A stretch of 64,000 bases of DNA. It comes from Bicyclus anynana (Eukaryota > Arthropoda > Insecta > Lepidoptera > Nymphalidae). Location: positions 8,216,501 through 8,280,500 of the forward strand of contig NC_069083.1 of the NCBI RefSeq assembly GCF_947172395.1. Direction: 5' to 3'. A program made the translations under genes and the position numbers. The notes below the pieces were generated by a model. That model ran no database searches. It was not told the origin of the DNA and saw nothing but the letters and a program-made list of their open reading frames with translations. Below, one piece after another: positions 21,839 to 34,852 of the stretch. The number at the start of each line of letters is the position of its first letter. Within the stretch, counting starts at the first letter, position 1.

Positions 21839-22680
21839 TTATTCGCCACATTTGAACTTATTTTTAGTCAGAGACGACATCACTGATAATAAAATAGGAC
21901 ACTCTGGAACACGGAACGGATATAATGCTATCAACGTTGACTGTTGAATATTATGACGATACGCACATAAAGGAAATGTTTGTACACATAAAATATAGGG
22001 ACGATACAAGGGGTATAAGTCGGAAGATAAACTTCGTTGATTTTGTTATGTGTTACATTTAGAGGCCGAAAGTTATAGAGTGGAATACACATCTGTTTAT
22101 CTCAATTACTTCTCTTGTTCAGCGATGGTATTTATCTTTTGTATTAGGACGAATGCCCGCACTCGTCGCTACCGGATAACGTAGACAAGGAAGTAACAAC
22201 GTGAGTAAACAAACTTTCCTCGCTTGTTTGCTCATAAATCTAATTTCCACGTGTGTCTTTATGTAAGCACAAGTAAAAGTTAAGAGCGCACTTGTTAAGT
22301 ACAAACTGAATTCATTATAAATATTTGTTTTTGTCGTGTTCATTTAATGTTCGGCAGTTTATGGCGTTAAAGATAATTATTTAAAAGGAAAAGTTGTGTC
22401 GTTTCGTGAAGTTAATAATTTAATGGAGTATAAGTCCCCGCGGTCAGTAGTACATTCGGTCACAATTAATTAAGTTAAAAACAAACATGTCAGCGAAGTC
22501 TTAACATGAAACTGGATTATCCCATAGGTATAGTAATGTGATAGTCAACACGTTGGTTTTAAATCTAATGTGATTGCTGAGTTGAGATTTTACTTTTACT
22601 TAGTATTACTATTACTCTCATTTATTTACTAGTCTTTTTTAATTTTTAACAATGTTTATATATAAAAATAAAATACAAAA
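21839..22680 (-). other. Upstream region of the membrane-protein exon
   Basis: On the minus strand the ATG at 21829 is preceded by TAA in frame and by two possible acceptors, TTATTATCAG (near 21885) and CCGTGTTCCAG (near 21905). The visible exon may therefore be the first coding but not the first transcribed exon. No TATA box or other core promoter signal can be assigned. Confidence 0.3.
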
Positions 22681-22840
22681 CACTTAAAAATTAAAAAAAA
22701 AAAAACAATTCTCCCGCTTTGGGACATTTGAGTGCCCAAGCAACCGGCGGTCAGGGCTCCAAAGGAACCTTCTCACAATACGCGCCGTCTCAAGAATCAC
22801 TGCTTTCTGTATCCGACTCTTGATCCAACAGTTAAGTGAA
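22680..22840 (-). mobile_element. LINE 3' fragment
   Basis: The minus strand translates to KAVILETARIVRRFL in one frame, resembling a non-LTR ORF2 C-terminus, followed by a stop and an A-rich tail. 57595-57665 shares AAGGAACCT or GAGGAACCT, CGCAATAT or CACAATAC, and CTCAAGAAT. Confidence 0.45.
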
Positions 22841-24004
22841 AGCTTCATAAAATGTTGCCCGAAGCTTTTAATTATCGGAACAATAACAAGTTATTATTAC
22901 TGTTACTTATTGTTACTATTATACTTAGTATACTATAATATTCTTATTTATCGTATTGTAAATACAAAGTATTGTGCGTGAGTGTCATGTGATGATGGAT
23001 AAGTTACAGCGTTTTTTCATTATTCTTTACAAGTTAGCCATAGCTAAAAGATCCGAATTCATAATCTGAAATAACACGTAGGCCACGTTATAATATATGT
23101 AGAGATCTGGCAGTTGTAACACTAAATCTTTTAAAGGTTTTAGCGCAATTGCCGTTTCAACCTTTATTTGTAAATAAAAGTATTTTGAGAAAATAAAAAA
23201 AAAAACTTTTCCAGATAGCTGAAATCTTAAATTCCTTTGCCATTATTATCTATATACTGGAGGATACGTTATTCATAAGAAATTAGTTTTTTTTTTCAAT
23301 TCAATTGAAAATATTTTTTTGCGAGATTTATATTTCTTTCCGTAATAAAAAGATTTATGTTTTAATGTTAATTCGAGGTATTTCTATTTCGAACTTCAGC
23401 CAAATCTGTTTTGTAGTAGCGGTGTGGAGGAGTGACAAACATTAACACACGATTTTATTTTTATTTATTACAAGTATTATAATTTATGTTAATTTTATAA
23501 CTAAAATATTCATAGAGTATACGCAGTACGGAATCTTATCTTTGAAAGGCAAGAAAAACAAAAATAATGTACATCATATAAAAGCGTCGTCCTAGAAAAG
23601 TCCTCGTCAAATTAAGATTTTCTCATAAAAGATTTATAAGAAAATGAAAAATATTAATGTCACAGGATCTAAGAGACTCTTTATAATATTCTTTTGAAAT
23701 GGAATTGAGATTTTCTCACTTAGTTTAACTAAGGGGTTTTACAATTACATTTCAATATGCTTTAAAAAAATCGATAAATCCAAAAGAATCTCCCTAAGAC
23801 TATTTACATTAACATGTGATGATGATTTTTTGTTATTACATTTGGTCAATCGAGTCAAACGTCTTTTTCTACCTAACTTAAAACTATCATAATTGAAATT
23901 TTGAAAACCCCCGAAGATCATGAAATTATTAATTACACTCTCAATCAAGTCATCGATATTCTTTTTCAGTGCGTTTTTTATTTTCCCCACCTACCCACCA
24001 CCCA
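22840..24004. other. AT-rich intergenic stretch, nothing recognisable
   Basis: A short SINE A tail remnant (TTCTTTACAAGTTAGCC) lies near 23022. No coding exon or complete repeat was identified. Confidence 0.4.
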
Positions 24005-24197
24005 CCACCCCAGAACTTTTAAACGACTTCACCGATTTTCATCAAACGTGTATAAGAACAATTGCCCATAAGTTCATACCTTTCATACAAAAATAAAACT
24101 AAATAGAATTCGCTTCATCCGATCAGGAGCTATGGTGCTACAGACAGATAGATACGTCAAACTTATAACACGCCTCTTTTTGCATCGCGGGTTAAAA
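24005..24197. repeat. Dispersed repeat with CGTCAAACTT and GGGTTAAAA end
   Basis: CACCGATTTTCATCAAACGT, TCCGATCAGGAGCTATGG, GATACGTCAAACTTATAA and GCATCGCGGGTTAAAAG; related to 18180-18302. Confidence 0.45.
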
Positions 24198-25131
24198 GAC
24201 CATACCATAATAATTTTATGGAAGCTGAAAGTTTATAAGTCCCATGATCCTAACAATGGTAAATATGGTAGATTTGGGAGGTAGGTAACATATGCCGAGA
24301 GCCTTAATCGTCCAACTAAAAAATTTTGTTTTCGAATAAATTAAAAACCCGTAAATACATTATATTTAAATAAATAAATAAACAATAGACTAAAAGCACC
24401 CAGAGATTCTTTTTAATTTACTAACAAAAAATCCTTTTTGAAGTTGCAAAAACGAAGTCTCTTTCTATTTGCTTTCAACGGTCTATCTTATAAAAAATCT
24501 TGAACAACGCTTTGAAAATCTAAAGCAGGTCAAGCAAAGGCATGCAACACTTTCAAGACTGAATTCTCGAACGCAGAAAGACATTGAAACCGCCTTCTAT
24601 TTAATGTGAGCTATTTTTTTAGCTTCTCAGACTTCGAGCTTTATGCATTTACGCTGTTTGAGCACTTACTCAAATAGCAAATATCGTTTCAAAAAATCAT
24701 GAGTTTTTTAAAATGAAAAATACACATTATAGCCTCTTTCAATTATCATCATCGTAACTATTAGCCTAAGAAGAGAGATCATCATCAGCATAACTATTAG
24801 CCTAAGAGAAAAACGAGGCAGTCATAACCTCTAATCAACTAAATTATTTATACCACTGTCATGTGGCGTTGGGGGCCTCCTCTTGGCGTGACCAACCAGA
24901 TTTGTCTCTTATTAGGAAGCCGAACTTTTTGTAGCCAATGACATGAAACTATTCAAATATTAAAACAAAGTCATTGTAGCTCAGTTTACCCTTAAAGTAT
25001 TACCATTACCAAACGACCTGAATGAATAGCTTTGTAATATGGTTTGAGGTTTTCTACTAAATATAACGAAATGGGGGTAGAAAGACTAAATTAAGTTAAT
25101 AAAACTCATGTAAACTCTTCATTTTTTATTA

Positions 25132-25507
25132 CTAGCTGAAGCCCGCGACTTTCGTGGAATTTAGTTTTTCACAAATCCCTCGGGAACCATGGTTTTTTCG
25201 GGATAAACAGTAACCTATGTGTTAATCCATGCTATAATATATCTCAATTCCAAATTTCAGCTAATTCGGTTCAGTGGTCGAGGCGTGAAAGTGTAACAAA
25301 CATTCATATCATCAAAATCATCAGTTTTCGCAAAACTCGGGAAACCACGGATTGGACCATTTCGGTATAAAAGTAGCCTATGTGTTAATATAAAGTAAAA
25401 TCTATTTCCATTCTTAATTTCAGTCAATTGGCCTGAGTAATAGCGGCGTTCAAGAGTAACAAACATCCAAACATCTATACAAACTTTTGCGTTTATATTA
25501 GTAGGAT
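25132..25507 (-). mobile_element. Dimeric Helitron-like element
   Basis: Starts CTAGCTGAAGCCCGCGACTT and contains two successive bodies. Each body has TTCGGGATAAA or TTCGGTATAAA, GTGTTAATCCA or GTGTTAATATA, a TTTCAG(C/T)-AATT motif, and AGTGTAACAAACATTC or GAGTAACAAACATCC. Ends TTATATTAGTAGGATT. The same two-body plan occurs at 37441-37822. Confidence 0.7.
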
Positions 25508-25785
25508 TTCCCTTTACGTAATGCTCTTTTTAAGCTTTTATCGAATAGAAATACGAAAAAAAAAAATCAAAATAAACGTACTCGTAGGTGCATAAACTAT
25601 TTAAATTATTTTGCATGCACTGAGTACCCTGGTGCATTGTACATAAAACAACAGCAGAGGGAGTACTGTGCATGCTACCAACATATTTATCACCACAGAG
25701 ATAGCCATCTTTCCGAGCATTGCAAAACAATTTTATTCCTTACACACTTCGCGCAAATGATTTAAATTAAAGATTAGAATTTATA

Positions 25786-25944
25786 GCGCAACACCAACTC
25801 AATAGCTCAACGGCAACGCAGTCGGATTCATCGCCGAGGGGTGCTGGTTCGATCCCGCCCCGTTGGACTATTGTCGTACCCACTACTAATACAGTCTTTC
25901 CCGACTAGTTGAAGTTGGAGGGGAATGGGGGTATTGATCATCTT

Positions 25945-25978
<34 letters not shown>

Positions 25979-25980
25979 TT
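25786..25980 (+). mobile_element. tRNA-derived SINE, family C
   Basis: A box TAGCTCAACGGC, B box GGTTCGATCCC, then CGTTGGACTATTGTCGTACC, TCTTTCCCGACTAGTTG and a (CAT)n microsatellite tail at 25947-25978. Confidence 0.8.
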
Positions 25981-26070
25981 TAAGTAAAAAATTCTATTCA
26001 TACCAAAAATGGATGGTCTAAACTCTATACTTATTGACATTTAAAAGATTATTTATTACTGACATTCAGA

Positions 26071-26240
26071 TTAGCTGACGCCCTGCGACTTTCCCTACAT
26101 GGTTTCCGTTTCAGTGAGAATACGGGGAATAATATAGCCTCGGTTACTCGGCAAATGTGTAGCTGATATAAGATTTTCAGATTCAGAGACTACCCCTTAC
26201 AATCCCACAAACTTTACTTCTTTATATTATTTAATATAGA
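26071..26240 (-). mobile_element. Helitron-like element, GACGCCCTGCG family
   Basis: TTAGCTGACGCCCTGCGACT, GAATACGGGGAATAATATAG, GTGTAGCTGATA, then ACAATCCCACAAACTTTAC and TTATATTATTTAATATAGA. Confidence 0.6.
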
Positions 26241-26667
26241 TGATAAGAAATTTATGGGATTACAGAAAAATGATCGAAAAGGATTGATCGCCTTTAGAAT
26301 CTTCGTAGCTTTGATTTTAAGGAATTGCAATAATATGAACTAGATTCTCTGAAAGTGTAAAATGCTTTGGCCAAAGCGATAAAAGTGGTTTAAAATAAGC
26401 TCCATGAAAAAGTTTATAAGCTTAAGCACACCACGAGCGCTAGGCACAGACTAAAACTAAAACTGAAACTAAAAACTTTTATAAAATGCATTTAAACTGA
26501 GCTAATTTAAACTGACATCATAGTATTATTTTAACTAGTTAAAATGTTATGTTTATAATATTTTACTAACGGCTATTTAAAGTACAAGGAGATGAAGCAT
26601 ACTATTCAGAGAATTTTCAGTAAAGGCTCGTTTTTATAAATCGCCTTTAATATTTTAAATACATATT

Positions 26668-26806
26668 TGTGTGTGTTACTTACGCTTTCAAGCCTAAACC
26701 ACTTTCACGATTTAAAAAAAATGGTAACCTACGTTATTGCCGAGTAAATAGATTATATTTTGTCCCCTTATTCATACGTGGGTAAAACGATGGGGCGGTC
26801 CGCTAG
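26668..26806 (+). mobile_element. Helitron-like fragment with CTAG end
   Basis: Ends GGGGCGGTCCGCTAG and has AACCTACGTTATTGCCGAGT upstream. The 5' part is degraded. Confidence 0.5.
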
Positions 26807-27796
26807 TTTTACATATTTTTTATTGCTTTTTAATTAGCTGCTTTGACAGTTTTCAAGAGATATTGTTGAGCAACAATCCCACGGCTTTAGTCACGGCTTT
26901 AGTAACAAAAAAAAGTAAAAAAGGTTTTTGCTGTCCAGAAATCATCAATAGCGACCTTCGGTTCTATGTCTCATGTCACTAAGTCTTCTCTGTGTACATC
27001 TCAGGAACTCATCTAAGTATGAATATGAGTGAATACTGAGTACATCCGGTTTTGCGCACTATTGTAATACAATGTCTCTATGAATAATGGCTAATCTCAA
27101 AATAACGGTGAACGCCGTTAAATTCCATCCGATCTTATTAGAAATACCAGATTTTGATGGTGCCACACGTGGGATTTTTAAACTCGAGTGAACTTTGTCT
27201 TAGTATACTCGAGAGAAATTTAAGGTTTAATTAAGGTCAGACGCACAGAACAGACAACGCTAAAAGCTAACGCTTGACGCGTCAATATTCTAATTTCAAA
27301 AAATTCAGACTATTCTTACGAATTTATGCCATAGATCTTAATAAAGAGTTTCAACTCATACATCGTGTTTGTACTAGCGAAAAAATAATTTTATAGATCT
27401 ATCTTGTAACGAAAATGTAAAATGATTTTGATTTCGTTTTCGACATTATGTACTACATAATGTACGAGTATATCACAAGTCGACAATTTATTTAAGTTCT
27501 GTAGCTGTGTACACTTTAAGTGAATGAATAAATCTCTATTCAGACGAAGTGTACCTATCAACACAATTTTCGGTGTAAAAGTCTCGTTCGAGTACTCTCT
27601 TTTTGATGTCTGCTTAATAAGCGAAAACACAAAGCCAGTCTTCAATCCACTTTCAACGTCTGTCAGCAATATTTTCAGGAATGACGATAAAGTAAATTAA
27701 TTTTCATTTAATCAACAGTTTGTGTTATTTCGAGAACATTTTAACAAATATACTCGCAGCAGTAGAATATTACAGATATTTAATTTTGTGAATAGA

Positions 27797-28005
27797 TTAT
27801 CTATACTATTATTCTAAAAAGGTGGTAAAATTTGTGAATTTGCGAGGTTGTACGGGATTGTCTCAGGATACATTGAACCGATTTAAAAAAAATTCACCAA
27901 TAGAAAGCTGCGTCATTTGTGAATGTTTAAGGCTATAGGTATAGGTTGTTCCCGTATTCTTACGCTAACAAAAACTACGTAGCTGAGACTGCATGATGTC
28001 TGCTT
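27797..28005 (+). mobile_element. Helitron-like element, degraded
   Basis: CTATACTATTATTCTAAAAA start, TTGAACCGATTTAAAAAAAA, CAATAGAAAGCTGCGTCATT, CCCGTATTCTTACG; the 3' end reads GATGTCTGCTTG instead of CTAG. Confidence 0.5.
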
Positions 28006-28260
28006 GTTTTTAATATTATTAATAATAAATAATTGAGTGTTTGATAGACATGATTTTAGGAGTAGGTTAATTTGTTCTGTGTCGTTGTTGATTCACTTTA
28101 ACTACTATGTACAATGTACTTATAATAATATGTCGCTATATGGATAACTATAGGTATGGGTATTAGTATTCTAGGAAAGTGAATTCCACCTTGGGCCGAC
28201 ATCTACACTTACTATCAAGTGAGAATGTTGTCAAGCGTGAGCCGATTTTATATTAACAAA

Positions 28261-28477
28261 TCATCATTATCAACCCATACTCGGTTCACTGCTGAGCTCG
28301 AGTCTCCTTTAAATTTAGAATGAGAGGGGTTAAGCCAATAGCCCACCACGCTGGCCCATGCGGATTGGCAGACTACACGCAGAGAATTAAGAAAATTCTC
28401 TGGAATTCAGGTTTCTACACGATGTTTTTTCTTCACTGTTTGAGACACGTAATATTTAATTTCTTAAAAAGCACACC
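28261..28477 (-). mobile_element. SINE family B, head missing
   Basis: TCATCATTATCAACCCATAC, GGTTCACTGCTGAGCTCGAG, CACCACGCTGGCCCATGCGG, TTGAGACACGTAATATTTAA. A short insertion (TTTAAATTTAG) interrupts the CTCCT...AGAATGAG region. Confidence 0.8.
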
Positions 28478-29126
28478 AATAAAATTGAGTTTACTGCTTT
28501 ATATTTTACTCAATAGAAATTGAGTAAAGTAATAATAAAGATTTACCTTAGGTGAATAAAGCGGGGCAGAAATGCCGTTCAGTTATTTGGCCTAAACATT
28601 TTGGGGCTCATCTATTAGAACGGTGGAATCGGGAAATGTATGCAAATATCCAGAACATTTAGACCGCGCAAGTTACCGTGGAAAATGCGAAGTACGGTAT
28701 AATTCAATAGTAAATCGGGGCTTAATTCTCTTTATTGTGGAGTTCGGCGTCCTCTTTAGTTAGTTCCAAGAACATAATATCAATGTTGGAGGCCCTTTGT
28801 TATTATGTATCATAGTCGGAGAATTTACAATATCTATTAATTATTTCTGTTGGTAGAAGATTTAATATAATGTGTTTTGGTATAGTAAACTCCAACCATA
28901 TATTTTACTACCTGTGTATTGCGGTTTTACCTGCGTTGTTTACGTTCACGTAAGATATCAAAATAAAAAGTCAGTGTGATTTTCCTGATTATATTGCTGA
29001 GCAATTTTTTGATTCTTTTTTTAATTTAATCCACATTCGTTGAGTCGTTCTAAAGAAATAAAGGACTAAACTAACGCGACTTTGATTTAGATTTCCGGGA
29101 GAATTAAAGATTTATATATGTTTTAT

Positions 29127-29210
29127 GCGGCTGGCGGCTCGGAACCGATGTGCTTGGAGGTCCATGCAAGAGCCTTATGTCCAGCAGTGGACGTCGATCG
29201 GCTGATAAGG
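29127..29210 (+). mobile_element. RTE-type LINE 3' end fragment
   Basis: GGCGGCTCGGAACCGATGTG, then GTCCAGCAGTGGACGTCGAT and CGGCTGATAAGG, matching the end of the RTE fragment at 47774-48112 (CAGTGGACGTCCATCGGCTG). Confidence 0.6.
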
Positions 29211-29274
29211 TAAGGTATATGTTTTATGAAGCCGTAAACATGTATTGCGTAGGGAAGTAATTCATTACTAGAAA

Positions 29275-29475
29275 AATGTTGAATGTGCAAGTAGAAGTAA
29301 TGAGAGGAGAGGAAGGCCAAAGAAGAGATGGCTGGAGTGTGTGAAAGAGGACATGTTTGTAAAGGGAGTGGATGACGAGTTGATGAGTAATAAAGGCGAA
29401 TGAAAAAGATGTTTTTCCGACCCCGATTGGTATAAGGGAAAGGAGTTTCTGTGTAGAATTTCAATGTTATATGAT
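29275..29475 (+). mobile_element. LINE ORF2 C-terminal fragment, second RTE-like family
   Basis: The plus strand translates to VMRGEERPKKRWLECVKEDM, then a stop, then CFSDPDWYKGK. The RPKKRW...V.ED core with a following D/P-rich end is typical of RTE-like C-termini. Two short minus-strand frames here are shadows. Confidence 0.55.
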
Positions 29476-30224
29476 GGTAAATGCGATAAAACAAATACTT
29501 TCATTCATATTACTTTTCATTCTATTTTTGTATAGAGTCGACACATAGACAGGATATTAAATTCTAAAGTATACGATCAAAATTCGCCGGAAAGAAGTCT
29601 CATATTCAGCTAATAAACAACATTGAGAACACGTGTGCAAAATTTTCGCGAAACAAAAATAACCTTCTTCTTACCTTCCTCGTGTTATTGTATAAAATAT
29701 TTCATTCTTAAATATTTTATAAATATAAACATGTGAAAAGTGTGCATCCATTTTTAAGATGTGCCCATATTATCATGGATATTTCATAGGGATAAGGTTT
29801 TCAGAAAGCGCAATTTACGAAATATGCCTAACTACCAAGTACCTATGTGCCAAGTACCAAGTACCTATGTATACCCAGCCCATATCTACAGCCCAGTTTA
29901 GAGCTGGAACTCTATTTTCAATATAAATGAGATTTTTATCTTAGATGCACTTGGTATATTATTAATGTTTAAATCTGATATACTTGATAATGACCGGGAT
30001 CATAGCGAGCTATTTGAGTGCCAGTTGGTACAGTTAAAAACGTAATGAATTTCAGTCGAATTTTGATCACCGTAAGAGCAACCTGATATTTTTTAATCAA
30101 AATGAAAGTGCGCTAAATTAAAAGTTATTTTATTATCTTATTTATTAAAAGTTATTATCTGCCGTTGATTGTCGAATCACGATAAGTTTTCACTTATCGA
30201 TTAGTTATGTACTAATATTTTATA

Positions 30225-30409
30225 CTAGCAGACGCCCTGCGGTTTCACCCACTTAGTTCCCATTTCCGTATAAAATTAATGGCCTATGACACTTACAAAT
30301 AACGTGGCTTCTTATTGGTAAAAAATCAAAATTGGTTCAGTAGATCTAAATATTGTCCCCAACAACCTCAAAAACTCACTAATTTTATATCTTTATAATA
30401 TTAGTATGG
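30225..30409 (-). mobile_element. Helitron-like element, GACGCCCTGCG family
   Basis: CTAGCAGACGCCCTGCGGTT, ATAACGTGGCTTCTTATTGG, TTGGTTCAGTAGATCTAAA, CTTTATAATATTAGTATGG. Both ends are clear. Confidence 0.7.
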
Positions 30410-30882
30410 ATACGACCCAAAAAAAAAACCTTTACCGTTAATTAATTTCCATTACACTTTTCAATTTTCTGAAACTGATGGATCATACGTTATTATGTTA
30501 CAAAACAAACCTTCGCGTAAGATAATATTCGTAGTATGTTTTAACTTCTAACAACATATCAAAACATGAACTAAAATACATGTAATTAAGCTCTGTTTTG
30601 AAACAAAACTTTGAAAGGTAATTGACGTAAATCTTAGTAATCATAAAGTGGCGTGCTCAAGGTTTTTAACAAGGGTACGCACTTTAGTACAGATTAAACA
30701 AAATTAAAAATCCATTCCCACGACACACGATAGCGGATTTTTTTTTTTTTAATTTTCCTTGGTATAATATTAGATAATCTCGTCCCCATTAGACACTGAA
30801 GATGTCTAATATTAAAATAGTATATTTTAGTTACTTGTCGTATACAAATATGGAGTAAATCCATTAGTATAGTAGAATCTAA

Positions 30883-31241
30883 TCTATACTAATACTGTAA
30901 ATCCGTAAGTAAGTCTGTCTGTCTGTTACCTTTTCATGGCTAAACGGCTGAACCGATCAAAATTAATTTTGATAAAATAGTAAATGGGACTTAGGAGCAA
31001 AACATAGGATACTTTTGGACCCTAAAATAAAAATGGAAGGGGCTTAAATAGGGGTTGAATATTTGTTTAGGAAGTCCTTCTTTTTTTAAGTTACAGTTTT
31101 AAAAATTTGTACAAAAATCATAAAAAAATACGAAATATAATGTGATTCAAGAATTTTTAAAATTCATTCCTTAAAGCAGTAAAATAGGGGTTGAAAGTTT
31201 ACATTGATTTCCACGCAGACGAAGCCGCGAGCGTCCGCTAG
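30883..31241 (+). mobile_element. Helitron-like element, long form
   Basis: TCTATACTAATACTGTAAAT start, a GTCTGTCTGTCTGTTACC run, CTGAACCGATC, two copies of AATAGGGGTTGAA, then CCGCGAGCGTCCGCTAG. At 359 bp it is the longest single-unit copy in the window. Confidence 0.65.
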
Positions 31242-31612
31242 TAAACTAATAAAGCAATACGTAACCTTTTTAGTTCTACGGCTAAGCGGGTTTAAATTTT
31301 GAAAAGTCTGGGTTTATTTTCATGCTGTTGCAAACACCAACCCACACTCCCTTATCACAAATGTTTCGCTTACTAATAGGGAGAGAAAGGGGAATGTTGG
31401 TAATGTTTAACGATATAGGAAATAAACTTTAAAATAAAAAAAAACTGTTCAAGTAGATGAAATATGAAATCTTAGTGCAATTTTACGTACTTTTATGTCT
31501 TTCTATTTGAGGTAGAGTAGCAATAAAATTTCTTCGCGTTTTACTGCTGAGTATAATATAGTGCTTACATTCAAAATGGTGAGAATTCAAACCTCCAACA
31601 ATAATATAATTT

Positions 31613-31691
31613 TTGTACCAGTATCTCCTGAGATTAACGCGTTCAAGCAATTAAAAAAAAAAAACTCTTCTGCTTTATAATATTAGTATAG
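31613..31691 (-). mobile_element. Helitron-like 5' fragment
   Basis: CCAGTATCTCCTGAGATTAA, CGCGTTCAAGCAATTA, then TTTATAATATTAGTATAGAT. The CTAG half is missing. Confidence 0.55.
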
Positions 31692-31764
31692 ATACAAAAA
31701 AAATTATATTATACAATTAAATAATACAATAAACAATTTTACATTTTTTGTTCAATTATTACGC

Positions 31765-31855
31765 TTGAATTATAAATTCAAAATCAAAAACAAAATGAAA
31801 ATTCATTTATTTCAATGAGGCTTAGTTTAAAAGCACTTTTGAAACGTCAAGATAA
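31765..31855 (-). mobile_element. CR1-type LINE 3' tail
   Basis: The minus strand reads ACGTTTCAAAAGTGCTTTTA, AACTAAGCCTCATTGAAATA, then AATGAATTTTCATTTTG, matching the tails at 41748-41905 and 43490-43553. Confidence 0.6.
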
Positions 31856-31989
31856 AATTTTGTATGCTCATTATCAAGGAAAAAGACAACCTATTTTTAA
31901 CCTTCTATGTGGTTTTTAAGTATTGTTCCTATTACTATAACACTTTGACATACTGTCTACCTGAAACCCTGTCAGTGTTAAAGTGAGAA

Positions 31990-32140
31990 AACCTGCATAC
32001 CTACCAGAGAATTTTCTTAATTCTCTGCGTGTGTGAAATCTGCAAATCCACATTGGGCCAGCGTGGTGGACAACCCCTCTCATTCTGAGAGGAGACTCGA
32101 ACTCAGTAGTGAGCCGAATATGGGTTGATAATGATAATGA
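31990..32140 (+). mobile_element. SINE family B, 3' half
   Basis: CAGAGAATTTTCTTAATTCT, CTGCGTGTGTGAAATCTGC, GGGCCAGCGTGGTGGAC, AGTGAGCCGAATATGGGTTG. The head is missing. Confidence 0.8.
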
Positions 32141-32879
32141 TACTGTCTACTTGTATTGAATCATTATTAAACTCGCTTTACTTCATATAATTTCTTCGCA
32201 AAACTTTGTTAGCGTTATTTTGGTAAGCTTACAGTACGATTTTATAAGACCTTGCTAACTCATGTGTGTATCTAACTGTACCTACAGTTTTAAGAGTATC
32301 TATGTTGGTCTAACTAAAGTTCTCATTCACGGTTTAAACTTTTTAATAATAAAATTTAGTTGAATAGAATGATAGTGTACTTTTCTTATATATTTTTTTC
32401 ATTAATTATATATTGTTTTTATTATGAATACTCCACTCTTATTAAAACAAAAAAACTATTAAATTGAGATGTTATTAAATGCAAGGTGGAAAAAAATGTT
32501 TTCAATCAAAATTATGTTCTATCCTTGTGTTAATTTAATTATTTATTTACATATCTATAATATCTTATATGATCAATTAAAATAAAATACGTCAAGAAGT
32601 GTGACACGGAAATGAAAATAATTAAATATTTGTTTACTCCACTGAAACCATTCAAATATCGTCCAATCAAACGGAGATAGCATTATATTACACATGTTGT
32701 GTGTCATCGCGACAGTATTATAATGTAAATATAACAAACTAGGTCATGCTAATCATCGGAAGTGACTATGGGACCGCATAGGGCGATCAACGAATGCACC
32801 CATACAAACGAAACTACCAACTTCACATACAACAGGCAACACATCCGTGAACACTGAACACATGTCGCCCCTCATTTTG

Positions 32880-33125
32880 TTCACACTAGAGTCCTCATGT
32901 TACGGTAGGGGGTCGGTTCCGAAATGTTAATGACATGTGGTTCGCGGTCTCGTAGGCCCGAGGGCGGCGTAGCACCGACGTAGCCTCGCCGTAGCGCGTA
33001 GCGGACTGGCAAAGCGGCGGTACGACGGACCCCGCCCGCCCCTCTCTCCTCCCCTGTCACCGCCACTTGCCCAATTCTAGACGAGTTTTCATTAATGTTG
33101 TTATCGGTGTAAAGTTCAGCCAAGT
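32880..33125. other. GC-rich island with an open minus-strand frame
   Basis: 32940-33060 is strikingly GC- and CpG-rich. The minus strand is open for 80 codons (32881-33123) from an ATG, but the peptide is Arg/Gly-rich with no recognised domain and there is no clear donor. It lies about 11 kb upstream of the membrane-protein exon on that gene's strand. It could be a promoter, 5' exon, enhancer or unrelated gene start. Confidence 0.3.
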
Positions 33126-34850
33126 TAAACTAAGAACCTACAGCTTTAATTAACTGCCCGTGAAATAACAAACAATCGTGATGCGATAACTTCAAACGAA
33201 CAAATATCCGTTCGAACTTTTCGAACGGAATTGATGAACGGATTGAATTAATAATATTTATCTTCAGTTTTGGTTATAAGCTTATCGTTAACTGCTGATT
33301 TTATATTATGCAATATGGAATTTATATATGTATAAAAACTATAGCACGAGACTCATATTTTTACTGGCTTTTTATTCAAAGATTGAAAGAAAGTGATTTA
33401 TTGCAATTTTACCTGTTACTTAATTTATCCCAAGATGGTTGATTATTCAGTTAGCTTAGCTGCGTTATAGCTTATTCTATACTATTAATCCGCGCTTTGG
33501 CGGTAGCCCACCACTAAGCTACACTGATATTTAATTTATAAATAATATTAACCACGGCTTTAATACCAAACTTTGAATGATTTTCCTTACCATTATTCTA
33601 TAACTAAGCTAGTGCTAGTTGAAATGTGAAAGTGATTTTTGTTTTTAAATAATATTAATGATTTACATGCACTCTAAACACGTCAGGCTGTTTTTATTGT
33701 GCTACGAGTAAGTAAAGTATTTAACAAGTTAATTAAAAAAATATGTGGCTTGAGACTCCTGTTAGGAATAAAGTTCATATACCACATTGAATTTTCTTTC
33801 GAGAAAATATAAAAAAATTGATTGATAAATATTTCAATTATTTCAATTTTCAATATTTCGTCTTCGCCAAAACTGTCTAACGAAAAAGGAGTCTGTATTA
33901 CGAGTAGAAAAAGTACATTTTTTCTTTATTTTTACTAGAACTTACAACCACAATAGAGCAAAAATATTATTACTGAAAAGATGAAAATGACGTCGCAGAC
34001 GAATTACTTTATGACGCTAGCCATTACCCCTCTATCAAAAGTATACGACCACGAAACTGTTTTTATGAAATCGATGTTTCGTTTGTTGTAATCGTTTTCA
34101 TCGTGTAACATTAGTTGTCATTGTTGTAATCATTTTCATCGTGTAACGAGTGTAACGTGTAAAGAAAGAGCTTCCTAAAAATAACATCAACTTCTAGTTT
34201 ACTAAAAGATGAAGTGACGTTTCATTTGTAAGTATTTCTACCTTAATTACATATTTCAAATTTGTAAAACAATATCTAAAACTAATCGATTCTTCTGTCA
34301 TAACAGCAAAACATTAATCAAGTAATCAAATATTCTGTGTACGAAGAAAATTAAAATCAAAGTATAATAATATTTTCCTGGTTTTAGCACAGCTTAATGG
34401 CAAGGTCTTCCTATTTACTCCAATATACTACGTCATCAAGGTCGCTGTGCGTAGGATATAGGAGACAGAAACTTGTACGTATATTGTGTCAACCATTAGG
34501 AGCGCCTCTATTGATAGAGTATTAACCAAAGTAATATTTGTGGAGCCTATTACGAGCATACTACGCCTCGCAGTATTGTCTACATAGCTATACAGTTTCA
34601 ATAGATAACAGCATAACAATAGGTATCAGTAAGACAATGTGTTTAATCTATCGTTACTAACAGTGTATTGTTTAGACTGTGATTTTTTCTTTTACTTACA
34701 CACATAAATAATAATTGTATTCTGATGGAATAATAAATAAACACTACACTTTATTGATTCACTAAGTATATTATTACATAACTATGGTAATTATTATGGT
34801 AAATTGCGGTTCATCAACAAATCTCCTAATTAAATGCGATTCCAAGTCAA
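33126..34850. other. AT-rich stretch, nothing recognisable
   Basis: Near-duplicate short segments (TTGTAATCGTTTTCATCGTG at 34087 and TTGTAATCATTTTCATCGTG at 34124) are the only structure noted. Confidence 0.4.
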
Positions 34851-34852
34851 GT

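Noticed and set aside
29123..29504. Two minus-strand frames of 123 and 78 codons
   Set aside because: They are antisense shadows of an RTE-like LINE remnant read on the plus strand.
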